The notes under the pieces are model-generated. The model worked only from the letters and a program-made list of their open reading frames with translations, was not told where the DNA came from and did not search any database. Both the position numbers and the translations under genes were made by a program. Source: Pezizomycotina sp. ARF18 (taxonomy: Eukaryota; Ascomycota). Taken from it: DNA of 47,575 nucleotides. Positions within the stretch are counted from its first letter, which is position 1. Each line of letters begins with the position of its first letter. Where the stretch lies: the NCBI GenBank assembly GCA_002224055.1, contig AZLU01000172.1, positions 44,040-91,614 on the forward strand, written 5' to 3'. Positions 1 through 11,248 of this stretch are shown here, one piece after another.

Positions 1-2476
1 TTGAAATTGGGTATGAACAGTATCATAACTCCGTCCGTCCAAACCGTCTCGCCAATGAAAAAAAAAAAAAAAAAAAAAAAAAGCGAGAACGACTCAACCC
101 ATCAGTCTGTCGAACTCAACTCCGGCCTTAAGTCCGAAATAGGTAACAGACCGCCGTCGCAAATTCTTTTGCGAGAGCGAAAAAAGTGGGAAAAATAGCA
201 ACAAGAATAAAAAAAAAACAAAGAAACAGAGAAAAAAAGGAAACAACTTCTGTAAGACTGGCAGGCTGAATAAATATAGATATTATTGATTATTGCATAT
301 TGTATGTAATATACAGAGAAGTTGAGAAAATAGACGTAATCTTAGGGCTTTGGGGTATTTGAATCTTATAGAAGAGATAGCAATGGGGGAAAAAGTAAGC
401 TTGAACAAAGCCACAGGACAATAATAATATTGATAATATTTTAGTATCGATAAGATATAAGAATATCTTAAAAAAAAAAAAAAAAAAGAAAGGTAAACAG
501 CCAGGTAACCAAAGAAAGTCTCGTGTCGGACTTAACAGAAATGTAACGGAAGGAGGATAAAAAACGCCTCGAGAACAGAGAAAAGCGGTTAATTTCATCA
601 TACGACGTTATGATTTCAGACGTAATTATTAAAATATAGTATAGAAGAAAAGGAAACATAAGAGCGGGTTTGTTTCTTTGCAGTGAATTTTTACATCCTT
701 GTAAGCGACAGTGTTGCGTACTTTGGAGGCTGTGTTTAACATGCGAAGAAACATGGTAAAAAGAAAGTAAACAGTCACGTTTAAATGTAAGTAGGTAGAA
801 CGGAATATTGATAATCGAGAGACATTCGCACGAGAAAAAAACAAATTCCATAAACTCTCGTGTTCGAAATTAGAAAAACGAAAGACAATAAGAACTCTTA
901 GTTCCACAAAAAATAGAATGAGTAATTATATTTGCTTTCCCTTTTCTTTTCGCAACAACGCCAATTGTATTAAAAAAAAAAAGAAAAAAAGAAAAATTGT
1001 TAACGTCTGTGATTCAAAGAACACTTGGCTGCCAAATAGTCCTGAAAGACTCGGAAAAAGGACCAAGCTGTTGTTGCTAAAATCGTTAAAATCGATGTTG
1101 AAAGAGGATTAAAAATGTCAAATTCATCAAACCCTTTTTGGACACCTCAAGGCGCATTTTGTCCCTGTGAAAGGTTTCTTTTTGGAACGATTCCTTGAGT
1201 GGGATCTCAGTTGCGCAAGAATTGTGCCCATGCCAGAAGGACCACTGGAAAGTTTATCCAACTTGATGCGCCGTGCCTTTGGAGGAAAGGGAGCATATCC
1301 CAGCAACCGTCATTGAACCGATGCTGAAGGTTACTTGCATCTTCGTGTTGTATCTCCCGCTCTTGACGGCATTGAGGAGGTGCCTGTAAGCCTGGAGGTT
1401 CGCGCCGTTCGGCCCGGTGACACGAAGCCCATACCGCAATTGTAGCTGACGTGCGCAGCTTCGCTTCGATCCGCGGTGTTCCATTCTACTTCGCCATAAT
1501 CGCGTTGATTACCCGTGAACCGCGCATATAGTATCCCGATCCAGTCATGATAGTGAAGCGATGGTCAGGAATTGTCACCAGTTTCGAAGTTATTCCAGTG
1601 TGTAGTGGAAAGATCCTGGCTCAAAACCCTGGACGCTTGAAGGTCATGGAGACCTCACCACGAACATCGCAGCCAAAACCAGAAATCCCTGTTGATTTTA
1701 ATAATTCGGATTGTTAGATATTTCATTCAAATTTATTTACTTATTTTTTTTTTTTTTTGGTTTGTTGTCTTTATATCTCTCTCCCTCTTTCTTTTCTCTG
1801 TTTTTCTTTTTTTTCTTCAATAAAAATCGCCCTGTTGGTGAAATACAATGATTCTTTACCTGCTGAACGGACGAGTACGGAAGAAGAACATATAAGTCCA
1901 GGACTGTTTCTGACGCTCGTCCAGTTTGCCCAATGTAAGGGTATCGGCTAATGGCCCAAGGACTTCCCTCCATTCGGCTCAAAATTGTCCGGCATCCTCA
2001 TGCGAACCTTAACATCTGACCTCCCTATATATAATGTAAAGGCTTCAGAAGCAGAAAAAAAAAATTTTTTTTTCTTATATCGAGGATTGATGGCATAAAG
2101 GGGCCTACGGTGTTCCTCAATTGATATTTTACCAGTCCGGCCGCGCAATACTTGAGCGCGTAGCGAAGATAGCCAACCGACTTGGGGCTTGAAGCTTTTC
2201 GTCTGATTGTTGTTTCCTTGCATATTTTGGCCATTTGGGCTGATTGTTCGGATAGAGAGGACGAGAAACATGAAGCGGCGGAATAGGCAAGTAACAGCAG
2301 GTATGACAGTGGCTCCCGCCTGAGTGCGGATTTTAGCAGGCAAGGCGATAAAATGCTCGTCTCCATCCATAATTTCCAATTATTTTTATACGTAGTGCCT
2401 TAAGTTTTGAAGTACAAGCTCATTGTTAACATCGTAGCATTAGAAGGCTCTTCTTGCAAAGGTGGGAATTTCTTAC
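1..2476. other. AT-rich stretch without a confident gene
   Basis: No gene can be supported with confidence here. There are A runs near 58-80 and 471-486 and a T run near 1744-1758. The minus strand between about 1640 and 1250 has overlapping open frames of 60-80 codons (one is 1484 to 1254) with fairly ordinary amino-acid composition, which could be a frame-broken gene, but I recognise no domain. On the minus strand between about 2380 and 2070 two open frames overlap. They could be a downstream exon of the RS-like gene that follows, because a GTAAGA donor lies at 2476-2471 on that strand. Confidence 0.4.
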
Positions 2477-2507
2477 CTTATCAGTCGGATCAGAAATGTT
2501 TCGCTTC

Positions 2508-3943
2508 TTATTCTGCATTTCCTTGTAAATCGTTCTCGCTATACAAATCGCCATTATGGCGCTTTGGAGACAAGCTCCTTGCATCGCGATGCCTCCTGTA
2601 ATTGATTGAATCGTGACGGCCTCTTCCTCTATCACGTGAATCGTCACGGTCTCTGCGGTCTCGGTCTCGGTAGCGCGAGTTATCGGGGCGATAGCATCGC
2701 TGGTTCTTCCATATCTCGATTGGTGTCATACCCCTTTTCACCATGACGATGACGGCGGTCATGGTTCCTCTGCTTTTCCTGAGAGCGACGGTCATGAGAA
2801 TCCCGAACGGAGATCTTTTCTTCTCATGTTTGCTGTCGGCTTTTCCTTCTCCTCGCCTTGCGCCTTCCTGGGAGATGCCTTGGTCTCATTGGAGGACTGC
2901 TGGGCTCCGACTTAACACTCTTTTTCTTATTCGGGCTAGCTTTAGGTTTCCAGGAACAGCGTCCTTTTGCTAGGCGATGAACTGGGGTTTTCCGGAATTA
3001 TCATCCTCGTGAACTGTCGAGCTGTCCCTCGCTTGAAGAGCTAGAGGAAAACTCTTCTTTCAGCAGATACTTGCTCTCCTAAAGATTCGCCTTCGTTAGC
3101 CGAAGCTACCCTGGAGCGGGAGACATCAATGGTAAAACAAAACCTCAGGCGAACGGTCTTCTGGTGATTTCTTTGCGCACAGCTGTAGCATGATGAGTTC
3201 CTCAGCCTCCTTACTGGTGACCTTTCTCTATGTGAAAAAGATTTTTTTTATTTTTTTTTATTTAGCGGATTGTCCACACCCAGAGGAAAGAGAGAGCGAG
3301 AAGGAAGTCGTTAAGCAACCGCTTATATCGAAAGAAATCAATGTTGTTCTCACCGGAGGGGATGGTGCCGCTTCAGCATAAACCCTCATCTTCAAAGGCT
3401 CCTTGGACCAAGAGTAACTAGCACCGACTTCCCAGAGCATATTCCCAACTATCTTCGTCTTCAACCTCAAGCGCAACGCCCATATCACCGGTTTCCAGCT
3501 GGATACCCCACATTGGGTTTTGCGTGTGATCGGTGCTGATGCTCAATTTTTCGTGAGAGGAGTTCAATAAGCTCCTATAGGTAGCAGAGTCTTTGACGCA
3601 CACAAAACTTGTACGGTCTTGACGTCGAAGCGATGCCGTGGATACCTCCACGAACGTATTGCAAGGCCACGAGGAACCTTACTTTGGTGGCTGTGGTGAT
3701 GGTGGCCCGGTTCGATAGGCGATGAGCTCTTCTGAGATGCATGTGGAGTTCCGTTAGGAATCGGCGTCTCCAACGGCCTTTGCAATAATGAGGCCCCATT
3801 CGAGATGGAAGTTTCCAGTGACCTTTGCAAAGCGTTGATAGCGGCCATATCATTGCCGCCGGTTATAGGACTCATTGCTTCAACAGCCCTGAGAAGCTGC
3901 AAGAACAAGTTAAGCCAGGAACTGTAAGTTGGCCGAAATCCAT
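2508..3943 (-). CDS. Uncharacterised protein with Arg/Asp-rich (RS-like) C-terminal tail
   Basis: I do not recognise the family. Transcription would run right to left from an ATG at 3943. Upstream of it (about 4320-4000) is a pyrimidine- and A-rich leader typical of fungal 5' UTRs. The N-terminal part is Ser/Pro/His-rich, with a run of four histidines. The middle part is acidic. The last 150 residues are basic: Lys/Ser-rich, then RDS/HDRR repeats, ending in a stretch of alternating Arg-Asp such as RYRDRDRRDRDD. Such tails are common in splicing and other nuclear RNA-associated proteins, so a nuclear role is an inference. At least five frame changes are needed, near 3900, 3640, 3380-3000 and 2690. 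A possible GTAAGA donor at 2476, reached in another frame, suggests the gene may continue left of the stop at 2508. Exon limits are uncertain. Confidence 0.45.
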
Positions 3944-5153
3944 CTCTGTTCCTTAAAATATTGTTCCCTAAGGTTTCAGATCGTGAGGTCAAACCGCAAA
4001 CCACTAATACCCCTCCAAGATAAAGAAATAAACTTGGTGGTGATTAATGAATAGGAAATTATAGCAATGGTGAAAAAAATTTGAAACCCCAAGTAAAACA
4101 CTCAAGATTTCAACCCACAAAACGCGTAGCCCTTGCTCTCTTGACAAATGTTCAAAAAATGCTCGAAAGCTATTGGCTTTTCGTTCACTGTGAGTTTGGA
4201 GTTGCAGCGACGAAGAAGAAGAAAGAAAAGGATCTGGTTGATCTGATGATTGATCTGACTTGGTTGATTGTTTGGTTTGTAAAATTTGGGAGTTGAGGTG
4301 GAGAATTGTTCGAAGATCAATTGTTAAATAAATAATTAAATGATAATTATTATCGTGGAGGAAGAAAAAAAAAAAAGAATACTCTAAGATTTAGCAGTCA
4401 CCGTCCTTAGTAGAATAAATAAAATAAAATAAAATAAAAAATAAAATAAATAAAATAAAATAAAATGCTTAAATAAATAATTAATCGTCACCTTTCCCCT
4501 TCTAAATTCTTCCATCGCCTTCTCTCTCTACACTTCTTCATCAATCATGGCCGCTATTGCGGCGATATACTAAGTACTTAAGTAGTTATGTATCTCTTTG
4601 CTCTTCTTTTGTCTTGCTCGGGTACTGCTGGCAAACTACTTTATCGATCTGTCAGGCAAACTCCTATGGCAAAGTATGCGTTATCTACATCTTCCGTGGA
4701 ATCACTAATAGGACAACGGGGAACTAACGGGTATAGGACGCCGGCCAATGCTCCTGCCTTTAAAGATGCTCCCCATCTCCTTCTTTATGGCGGCTGGACC
4801 ATCTGCCCTACTGCATTTCGCTCAATGACTAGAGGTCCTTTTCAGTATGACTTTACCTTCTGGTAAGATCGTCGACCACGAGTGCATCTATCTTGAAGTT
4901 AAAAACCCGCCCAAGTATTGAAGTGATACGACGCGCGACTAACACCAACTCCCTTTCGAGCCTTTTCTTATTATTATTTACTACTACATTACTATTACAC
5001 TACTACCACTCCTACTCTCTCTCTCTCTCTTTTTTTTTTTTTTCTCTTTTCTTTTAATGCCTAGCAATTCAAATTATCTCTATTCCGGGTTTGTCAGTTT
5101 CGGACCCGGTACGGGGGTTCCGACGCACAACTATTCATAGGATTTTTTGCATC
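3944..5153. other. Divergent intergenic region with leaders and microsatellite
   Basis: The region separates the minus-strand RS-like gene from the plus-strand gene starting at 5154, so it probably carries both promoters. About 4320-4000 is the likely leader of the minus-strand gene. A CT-rich tract at about 4990-5055 lies just upstream of the plus-strand start. A well-placed ATG at 4547 after a CT-rich leader opens only eight codons. A 92-codon frame at 4588-4866 with a hydrophobic start could be a small gene, but nothing else supports it. Confidence 0.4.
4414..4466. repeat. AAAAT/AAAT-type microsatellite
   Basis: About 53 bases of imperfect tandem AAAAT units mixed with AAAT. The same unit type recurs at about 31733-31776, 37361-37381 and, as the TTTTA complement, at 41255-41359. 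Confidence 0.9.
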
Positions 5154-7056
5154 ATGGGGAACAATAAGAGCTTTTTGACTAAAACGGTCTCAGCCGATTC
5201 TCTAAACCGTCGCTTAAGTGGCGCTCGTCCATGTCTTGCAACTAATCTCAATCCCGGATTTCAGCAGATAAAAGCTAGATATTCGCCCTTTGAACGGCAT
5301 GCCCTCAATCCGGATAAAAGTCAATGTAAATTCACAGTTCCCTACCTCTCATGTCTCGTCGATAAGACTGCTTAAACAAAGAATAAAATCATCAACATCT
5401 TTGAATCCCCGTTCTGCAAAGCTTATCATAAAACCAGCAATTGAGCTATACAAATGTCCTTGCGCAGTTTACAGGCGCCTTCGAGGAGCTGGTTATTCCC
5501 TTACCTATGAAGGACGAACTCGAATTGGCTGAGGGAGCGAAACAGGATGAAAATAGTAGTTTCCCATTCAATCCACCAAACACTCCTATCAGCCAGCTAT
5601 ATCCTAATGAACAAGAGGAAGGATATAATAAATACGCATCCTTGGTTGAGAGATTGAGGGATCGCTTCAGAGACGGCATTGGCAGCGTTGAAATTCAAGT
5701 TCACTAGACTCTGCACGCTCAAGGGCGATTTCTCAAACTGATAGACGCGCCATCACACCCTCTAAGCGGTCGCCGTCGGTACCTACGTAAAGACTCTAGG
5801 CGCGCATTCGCCGCGTGGTTCCTTTCCTCAGACGCCATCTTCGGCATCTTCAACGGAATCATTTGAGAGGATGTTGACTGTAGCGGGCGCGCCTCGATTG
5901 GATTACGGGGAGTTAGGGTCCGATAAGATTCGGGAACATTTAGTGAGCCCCACGGTTACTGGGGGTGGCACGCGCCGTCAAAGCAATTATGCATGCTGCC
6001 CCAAATGCGGACACGAGTTCGAACCCGAGCTGGGTATTTATAGTCTCTCATTGGACGATGACGCTGATCAGTTTCTGGGTATCCCAATACAAGTTTGGTC
6101 ACCTCGATCCCCCGTAGAATCAGGTCCTGAATCTTCGCACGTCGATCATTTGTCCTGCCTCTAAGGGAACCGGCATTGTCAAAAAGAGAGAAAGAAGGGG
6201 TAGACGCTGGCGTCTCGGAGAAGACGAGACGTCCTCCAACTCCAACAACGCCTAGCCCAACTGTATACAAAGCGGTACTGTCTGCAAGAAAGCCCGCTAC
6301 AACCATCCGATGCCCATTCAGTTAGCGACATTTACTAGGGATACCGATTCCTTCAGTTCTTTAAGGAGACTCCACAAGCACCTAAATCGCACTATATACT
6401 CCGCATTTCTACTTGGTATCGAAAGAGAGTGGCCGGTTCTGCCTGCCTACACATCTACGAAGACGAAGAATTAGATGTAGACGGCTACTCGAACTCGATT
6501 CCTGTTTATCGAAATTTCGGTACGCTCAACGACGAATACACCGTCATCCCGATACATCCCATCCAGATTCACTCATCCAGACGTTTCTTCGACGATGACC
6601 CTTCATTCTACTGTATAGGAATCGAGCTGGTTCAAATACCAAGGCGTCGCTAGGAACAATATACAGGGAAGTTCAGCTCCCGCCCGAGAAACGATCTTCG
6701 AAGACTCCCGTGACGAGAGCGCGATTGAGTCAAGACGACTGGAGCGAATGGCATGGTGGCTCAACCCGGACAATGCGTCCAGAGTGCCAGAAACTCTCAA
6801 GGCACGATACAGCCAGAACTACGGGGGAAATGAGACCAAAAAATATGACCATTTTGAAATCAAGAACGAAGAGGATGACCACATAATGGACGTACCCTCT
6901 AATATACTTCCCTCGATCACACCATATCACGGTAGAGGAAAAGAGTGGACATGGTTTGCATACTCCTCTATTCTTATTGCTCTATATGAACAATGTTTTA
7001 CTTCGCTCTTTATGCTATTTCTCCGCGACGCTACCTTATATTTTGAACTTAAATAA
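5154..7056 (+). CDS. Uncharacterised fungal protein, frame-interrupted
   Basis: I do not recognise this protein. The proposed start is the ATG at 5154 (context catcATGGGG), just after a CT-rich tract. Coding-like sequence moves between frames: 5154-5375, then about 5375-5440, 5450-5705, about 5830-6110, 6130-6310, 6429-6600 and 6655-7056. Protein-like features include a CPKCG motif near 5998-6012 (half of a possible zinc ribbon; I see no second CxxC), a Pro/Thr-rich section near 6230, and an acidic C-terminal part with WWLNPDNASRVPE near 6753. A last hydrophobic segment near 6960-7030 may be a membrane helix or may be 3' UTR read as protein. At least five shifts are needed. The joined product would be about 600 residues. 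Introns cannot be placed with confidence, and the gene could be two neighbouring genes. Confidence 0.45.
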
Positions 7057-9017
7057 GGCTACTCTAAAGTTCTTCTTCAGCAACAGCGTTTCGTCTTCCT
7101 TTTCAAGAATTCTTTTTTTTTTTCCCAAGGATGTTTGGTATATATGCCCTTTACTTTTCCGCGTTGATTAAAATACTCTAGATCTCTGTTCCGAATCGGA
7201 GGGTGCCAAATCGTGAGAATCTCTTATGGAATAAGAGCGAAACAGCTCAATGTGATTAAGGAGGCATAGGTTCGCGAAATTCATACACTCAGATATATAA
7301 ACTCATCGATGAGAAAAAAAAAGTATTGATCAAAACTCGATATTGGCTAAAGACATACGATCTTCCAAGAAGCAAATCGCTGACCACTTAATGAAAAAAA
7401 ATATCAATATATAACTTGTCACCGCAGAGGGCGGGAGAATGTTCCGCGAGTGGATCCGAAACTTTCTTTTCCACAGTCCTCTTTTGGACAGAATTCTAAT
7501 CCCGACCGAACCTTGTGATGAACGGATGTTTAGCCTTTCTCGATGAATTTGAGGCTGTCTAATTTGGGTGCGTTGAGTTATTTATTATTTATTGGTACAT
7601 TTTTTCGTTATTGTTCCCGGACAAGTCGCGAGAAGGACATCGAGGTGGCAGACTCTAAAGCAATTGCTACTCTCGCGGCTCGCAAGACGTTCCTTTAGAG
7701 CGAGCTTTATCGGCATGAATAGAAGGACGAGGAAGTCCTACAAGAGCTAAGCCTGATACGAGTTTCCGCACAAGAGATCCAATGCCTTCTCTAGTGATAA
7801 AGAATTTTTTATCAACAGCATCTGGAGGGTTATTTCGATAGGTGAAACTAACGGAGCTAGGTTTAGGTCTGCGCTCGAGGGATTCTCCTAACGGTAGATT
7901 TCTCGGCAGCCTGGATCCTGAAAGACTTGGACAACTCACCGTCGCAACAAACTCGCTCCGATAGGTATGGGGTGCTACTATTTTTCCATGAAAAGCGAGA
8001 GGTAAGGGCTTTATTAAATGCCGATAGGCCTAAACATTGCTGCAGAACGGGAACTTAAGGGAGTGAAGACCACCTATATGCCGTGTGATCCATTTACCTG
8101 TTTCACTGGAAGGATAGCTTCGAAACACAGGAGCGGACCCGAACGATGGGTACGGGAGTAGCTCAAGTCTTGCGCGGCGCAAGGGAGATAAACGGGGAAA
8201 TAAACGGCTCGATGCTGTTCTATAACCAGATGGCGGAAGAGCGCTTTTTGATTAACCATTTCACCTTCGTACATTTCATATACTAAAGTCGCCTTGATCA
8301 ACTTTTAGTAGGAGGATGCTATTCAACTTTCGGCGGTACTCGAGTTCACGATACTTATTTCAACAACCAGCCGGTAGTTGGTTGGTTAATGAATAATTCC
8401 ACTTCGCCTGAGCCCTCGGGCGTTGTTTTTTTGGGGACCTTGTGGTCTCCTCGTCTGGTCTGCTATTTTGGGCACGAAAATTTCAAACCGGACCAGGGAA
8501 GAGAACTTGGCAGAAGCGATCCGTCCCCCGTCTTGCGCGCTTCCTTCAGAAACATTAGCAGAGTGAAAAAAGCCGCAAAGAGTCATCCGCCAACCACGCA
8601 AGCGCTTGCGAGCTCCATCCAAGCTCTCGAAAACTACGCCCTCTAGGACTAGCAGCATGGACGGCAATAATCGGCACTCGAGAATGGATGAGCCTTATAA
8701 GCATATCTTTGCAAGCGACGAAGCATCTCTCCTCAGGACAAAAAAGGACGCTTTTGGGGTTCAATTGATTGATGGGCGGGTTACGACAACAGCTGTCCAT
8801 TTGGAACCATCGTGTCAAATTCCTCCTGATCGAAGTAATAGCATTACGCATGGCTGCGTGCTCCCCACTGCTTATCCGACCATGTCACAAGGCACGATTT
8901 TCTTGCTTGTCATGACTGCCTATTTCCGTAGCTGAGAATGGTCTACGCTTCTCTCAAATTTCTTGAACTCATGACCAAGCGAGTCTACAAATTTCGAGTT
9001 CTAGATGAAACGGCTAG

Positions 9018-9038
9018 CTGCTGCTGCTGCTGCTGCTG
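9018..9038. repeat. (CTG)7 trinucleotide microsatellite
   Basis: Seven perfect CTG units. They are followed immediately by an A-rich segment. I see no supported reading frame across the repeat, so it is probably non-coding. Confidence 0.9.
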
Positions 9039-9978
9039 CAAAAATAAAAAATAAGAGGATCGTACAATGATCCCTCTACTGAAGGGTTTTTTTTTTTTTT
9101 GCTGCTTAAGCAAGGCGTGCTCACTCGCGGGACTCGGTGCGTTCCTCTAGCCCCGCGACGATCTGGGGTGCCCGGAAATGAGAAGAAACGCCGACGGACG
9201 GGGGAACTTTGGCATGGCTCAGACCTCAAAAACATGTCGCAGAATTACTTCAGGGAAACCTGTTCGCGGCTCTTACCGGATGGGAAAATACTACATAATA
9301 AATAAAAGCCACTCCGACTGTTTCTTTTCCGAGTCTCTGCGGCCGCGACATTTACTGGAAACCATCGCCAGATAAATGCCGCGTTTTTTCCCTTTAATTC
9401 TTTTTTTCGGGGATGATGGTAAAAGAAGCAGGTGCTACGCTACTGCATGCACGCACGCCCATCTTCACAGCCACTCCTGTGTCATCCATATTTGATCCAG
9501 CCGATCGATCCACAAGCGAAAGAGCATCCGTCATCGTACTTTTTGGTTTGGGTAATGGAAAGCACCAATTTTCTTTTTTCTTTTTTTTTTCGGCAGGGAT
9601 AAATATTTTACGTGTATCTTCCACAACGGTGTTGCCGACCGGAGGATTTTTTCTTTCTAATCGATAACGATTCTCTGCCATGATTTTTGGGCAGAAGTTT
9701 AATGTAGGATTCTCTTGGGTTTCTGAGGTTGTTCCATGATTTCGCTGACTCCCCGGCGTGTTTCCCCGCGCCAGTGCTCTGCGAGACAGCACACTAGGCC
9801 CGCCGATGAATAATTCCGCGAGCAAGGGAGTCCACTGAACGCAAGCTGCGGTCTTCCTCGTCGCACTCCTTGTTGCTATTCCCGCATCGGAAGCGATGAT
9901 ACCCTGAATATCTCCATGTGTAGAGATGTTTCTTCAATTGAGCGGCACCTATTGGTCAATGAGGGCCCAGAAGGAAGG

Positions 9979-9981
<3 letters not shown>

Positions 9982-10025
<44 letters not shown>
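9982..10025. repeat. Back-to-back T31/A13 homopolymer pair
   Basis: A run of 31 T is followed directly by 13 A, which can fold back on itself. A similar T15/A28 pair lies at 45254-45296. Run lengths are as given in the assembly and may be inaccurate. Confidence 0.85.
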
Positions 10026-10735
10026 TATCAATGTTGGATGTATGAGTCACTTGACGAGCTCGAGACGGAGTGGGGTATTCAATTCGTTTCCCTTTTTCCC
10101 TTGCGACCCATTGCGATCGCAAGTAAAGATTTGGCGATGTCTCGTCGCGGTAAGGAAGGGTTTCGTCCTTGAAATGAAATCTTTCCCCAATTGTCAAAAG
10201 AAAAAAAATAATTTAGAATTTTTTTTTTTTTTTTCTGGCTTTTGATCTTTGGGCTGACAACAGACAAGGCTGAATAGCCAAAGGGACTTATTCGTCGGCG
10301 TCCCCTTACTTCCACTACGCACTCCCGCTAAAGAAAACGTTCAAGGGTCCCATCCTTCTGGTTCCCACATAGACACTGAAGGAAAGAAGCAGGTCTGGAT
10401 AAATGTGCGTTGACGTTATTGTATGCATCTAAGTAATTTCCTTTTTTTCGTATTTTCGTTCTGTTTTTGCACCGTCGGAGCCCTTCCCTTGCCCCACCAC
10501 TACCACCACCGCAGGGATCCGTCAGGTTAGGGGCAAGAGGGGGGGGGTGTGGCGGCGATTATTCTCAATGTATCCGAGAAAATCGAAGCTTAGCCGTTAA
10601 GGTTCGGGATGACTCTTACGGCCATTAAGTACGATTACGTTTTGAAGAAAAAAATCGACCATGATTACTTTGCAATCGCAATTGGGGCTGTAAGCGACTG
10701 GGTAGTTTACGTGATGATATGTGTATGTCCATGGT

Positions 10736-10755
10736 TTATAATAATATTATTATAA
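10736..10755. repeat. Perfect 20-bp AT-only palindrome
   Basis: Each half (TTATAATAAT) is the exact reverse complement of the other, with no spacer. It lies about 500 bases upstream of the AAA ATPase start codon. It could extrude as a cruciform or bind a dimeric factor, but AT-only palindromes also arise by chance in AT-rich DNA. Confidence 0.8.
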
Positions 10756-11105
10756 TGGTGGCGATAGAGCGTAGCTTGTATAAATATCCCATCATTCGCA
10801 CTGCTGTTTTTTTTTTTTTATTCTGTTCAGATTATTATCGCCACAGACATTCTGCCATCTGCCACGCCTAAATCCCTCCTGATCCTTCGCACGACAGTTC
10901 AACAAGACTTCGCTTAGGCCTATCATCAGTATAAATTATCGTGCCTTTGAAACGACACCAAGAGTTATTTTATCGGGAGACGGAGTCTATAGAGTTCTTT
11001 ATCCCACTTGACTTACCTTCGCTGTTCTCTCAAGCTAGGTCTTGAAAGTTAACAAAGACTACCAGACTTATTCCCAGAATATTCTTTTTATCGGAACCCA
11101 CAGCA

Positions 11106-11112
11106 TATAAAG
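11106..11112 (+). promoter_or_regulatory. TATA box of the BCS1-like gene
   Basis: TATAAAG lies 137 bases upstream of the start codon at 11249, at a plausible distance for a fungal TATA promoter. The sequence between is AT- and C-rich with few G, as expected for a leader. Confidence 0.5.
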
Positions 11113-11248
11113 ACCCGCATATAATCCATTAGATTGGATCTCATACTTACGACATTTCTACTCATTTAAACCTCTCGCAAGATACCTTTAAAACCATTCT
11201 CATAGATAGCTTAAATACATATCCCTCAAGATCACAAACACCGCAATC

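Larger units (their letters stand above)
7057..11105. other. Long intergenic region with short candidate frames
   Basis: About 4 kb with no recognisable protein. Open frames worth noting are 7939-7667 and 8301-8074 on the minus strand, 8389-8646 and 8606-8935 on the plus strand, and 9825-9394 on the minus strand (143 codons, the longest). All are of mixed composition without a known motif, and frames on opposite strands overlap, so I do not call genes. The region also holds a CTG microsatellite, several long A/T runs and a perfect AT palindrome (listed separately). A TATAAATA element at about 10777 and the TATA box at 11106 belong to the approach to the ATPase gene. Confidence 0.45.

Noticed and set aside
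9394-9825. 143-codon minus-strand frame as a gene
   Set aside because: An equally plausible plus-strand frame covers part of it, a homopolymer runs through both, and no motif or splice signal supports either.
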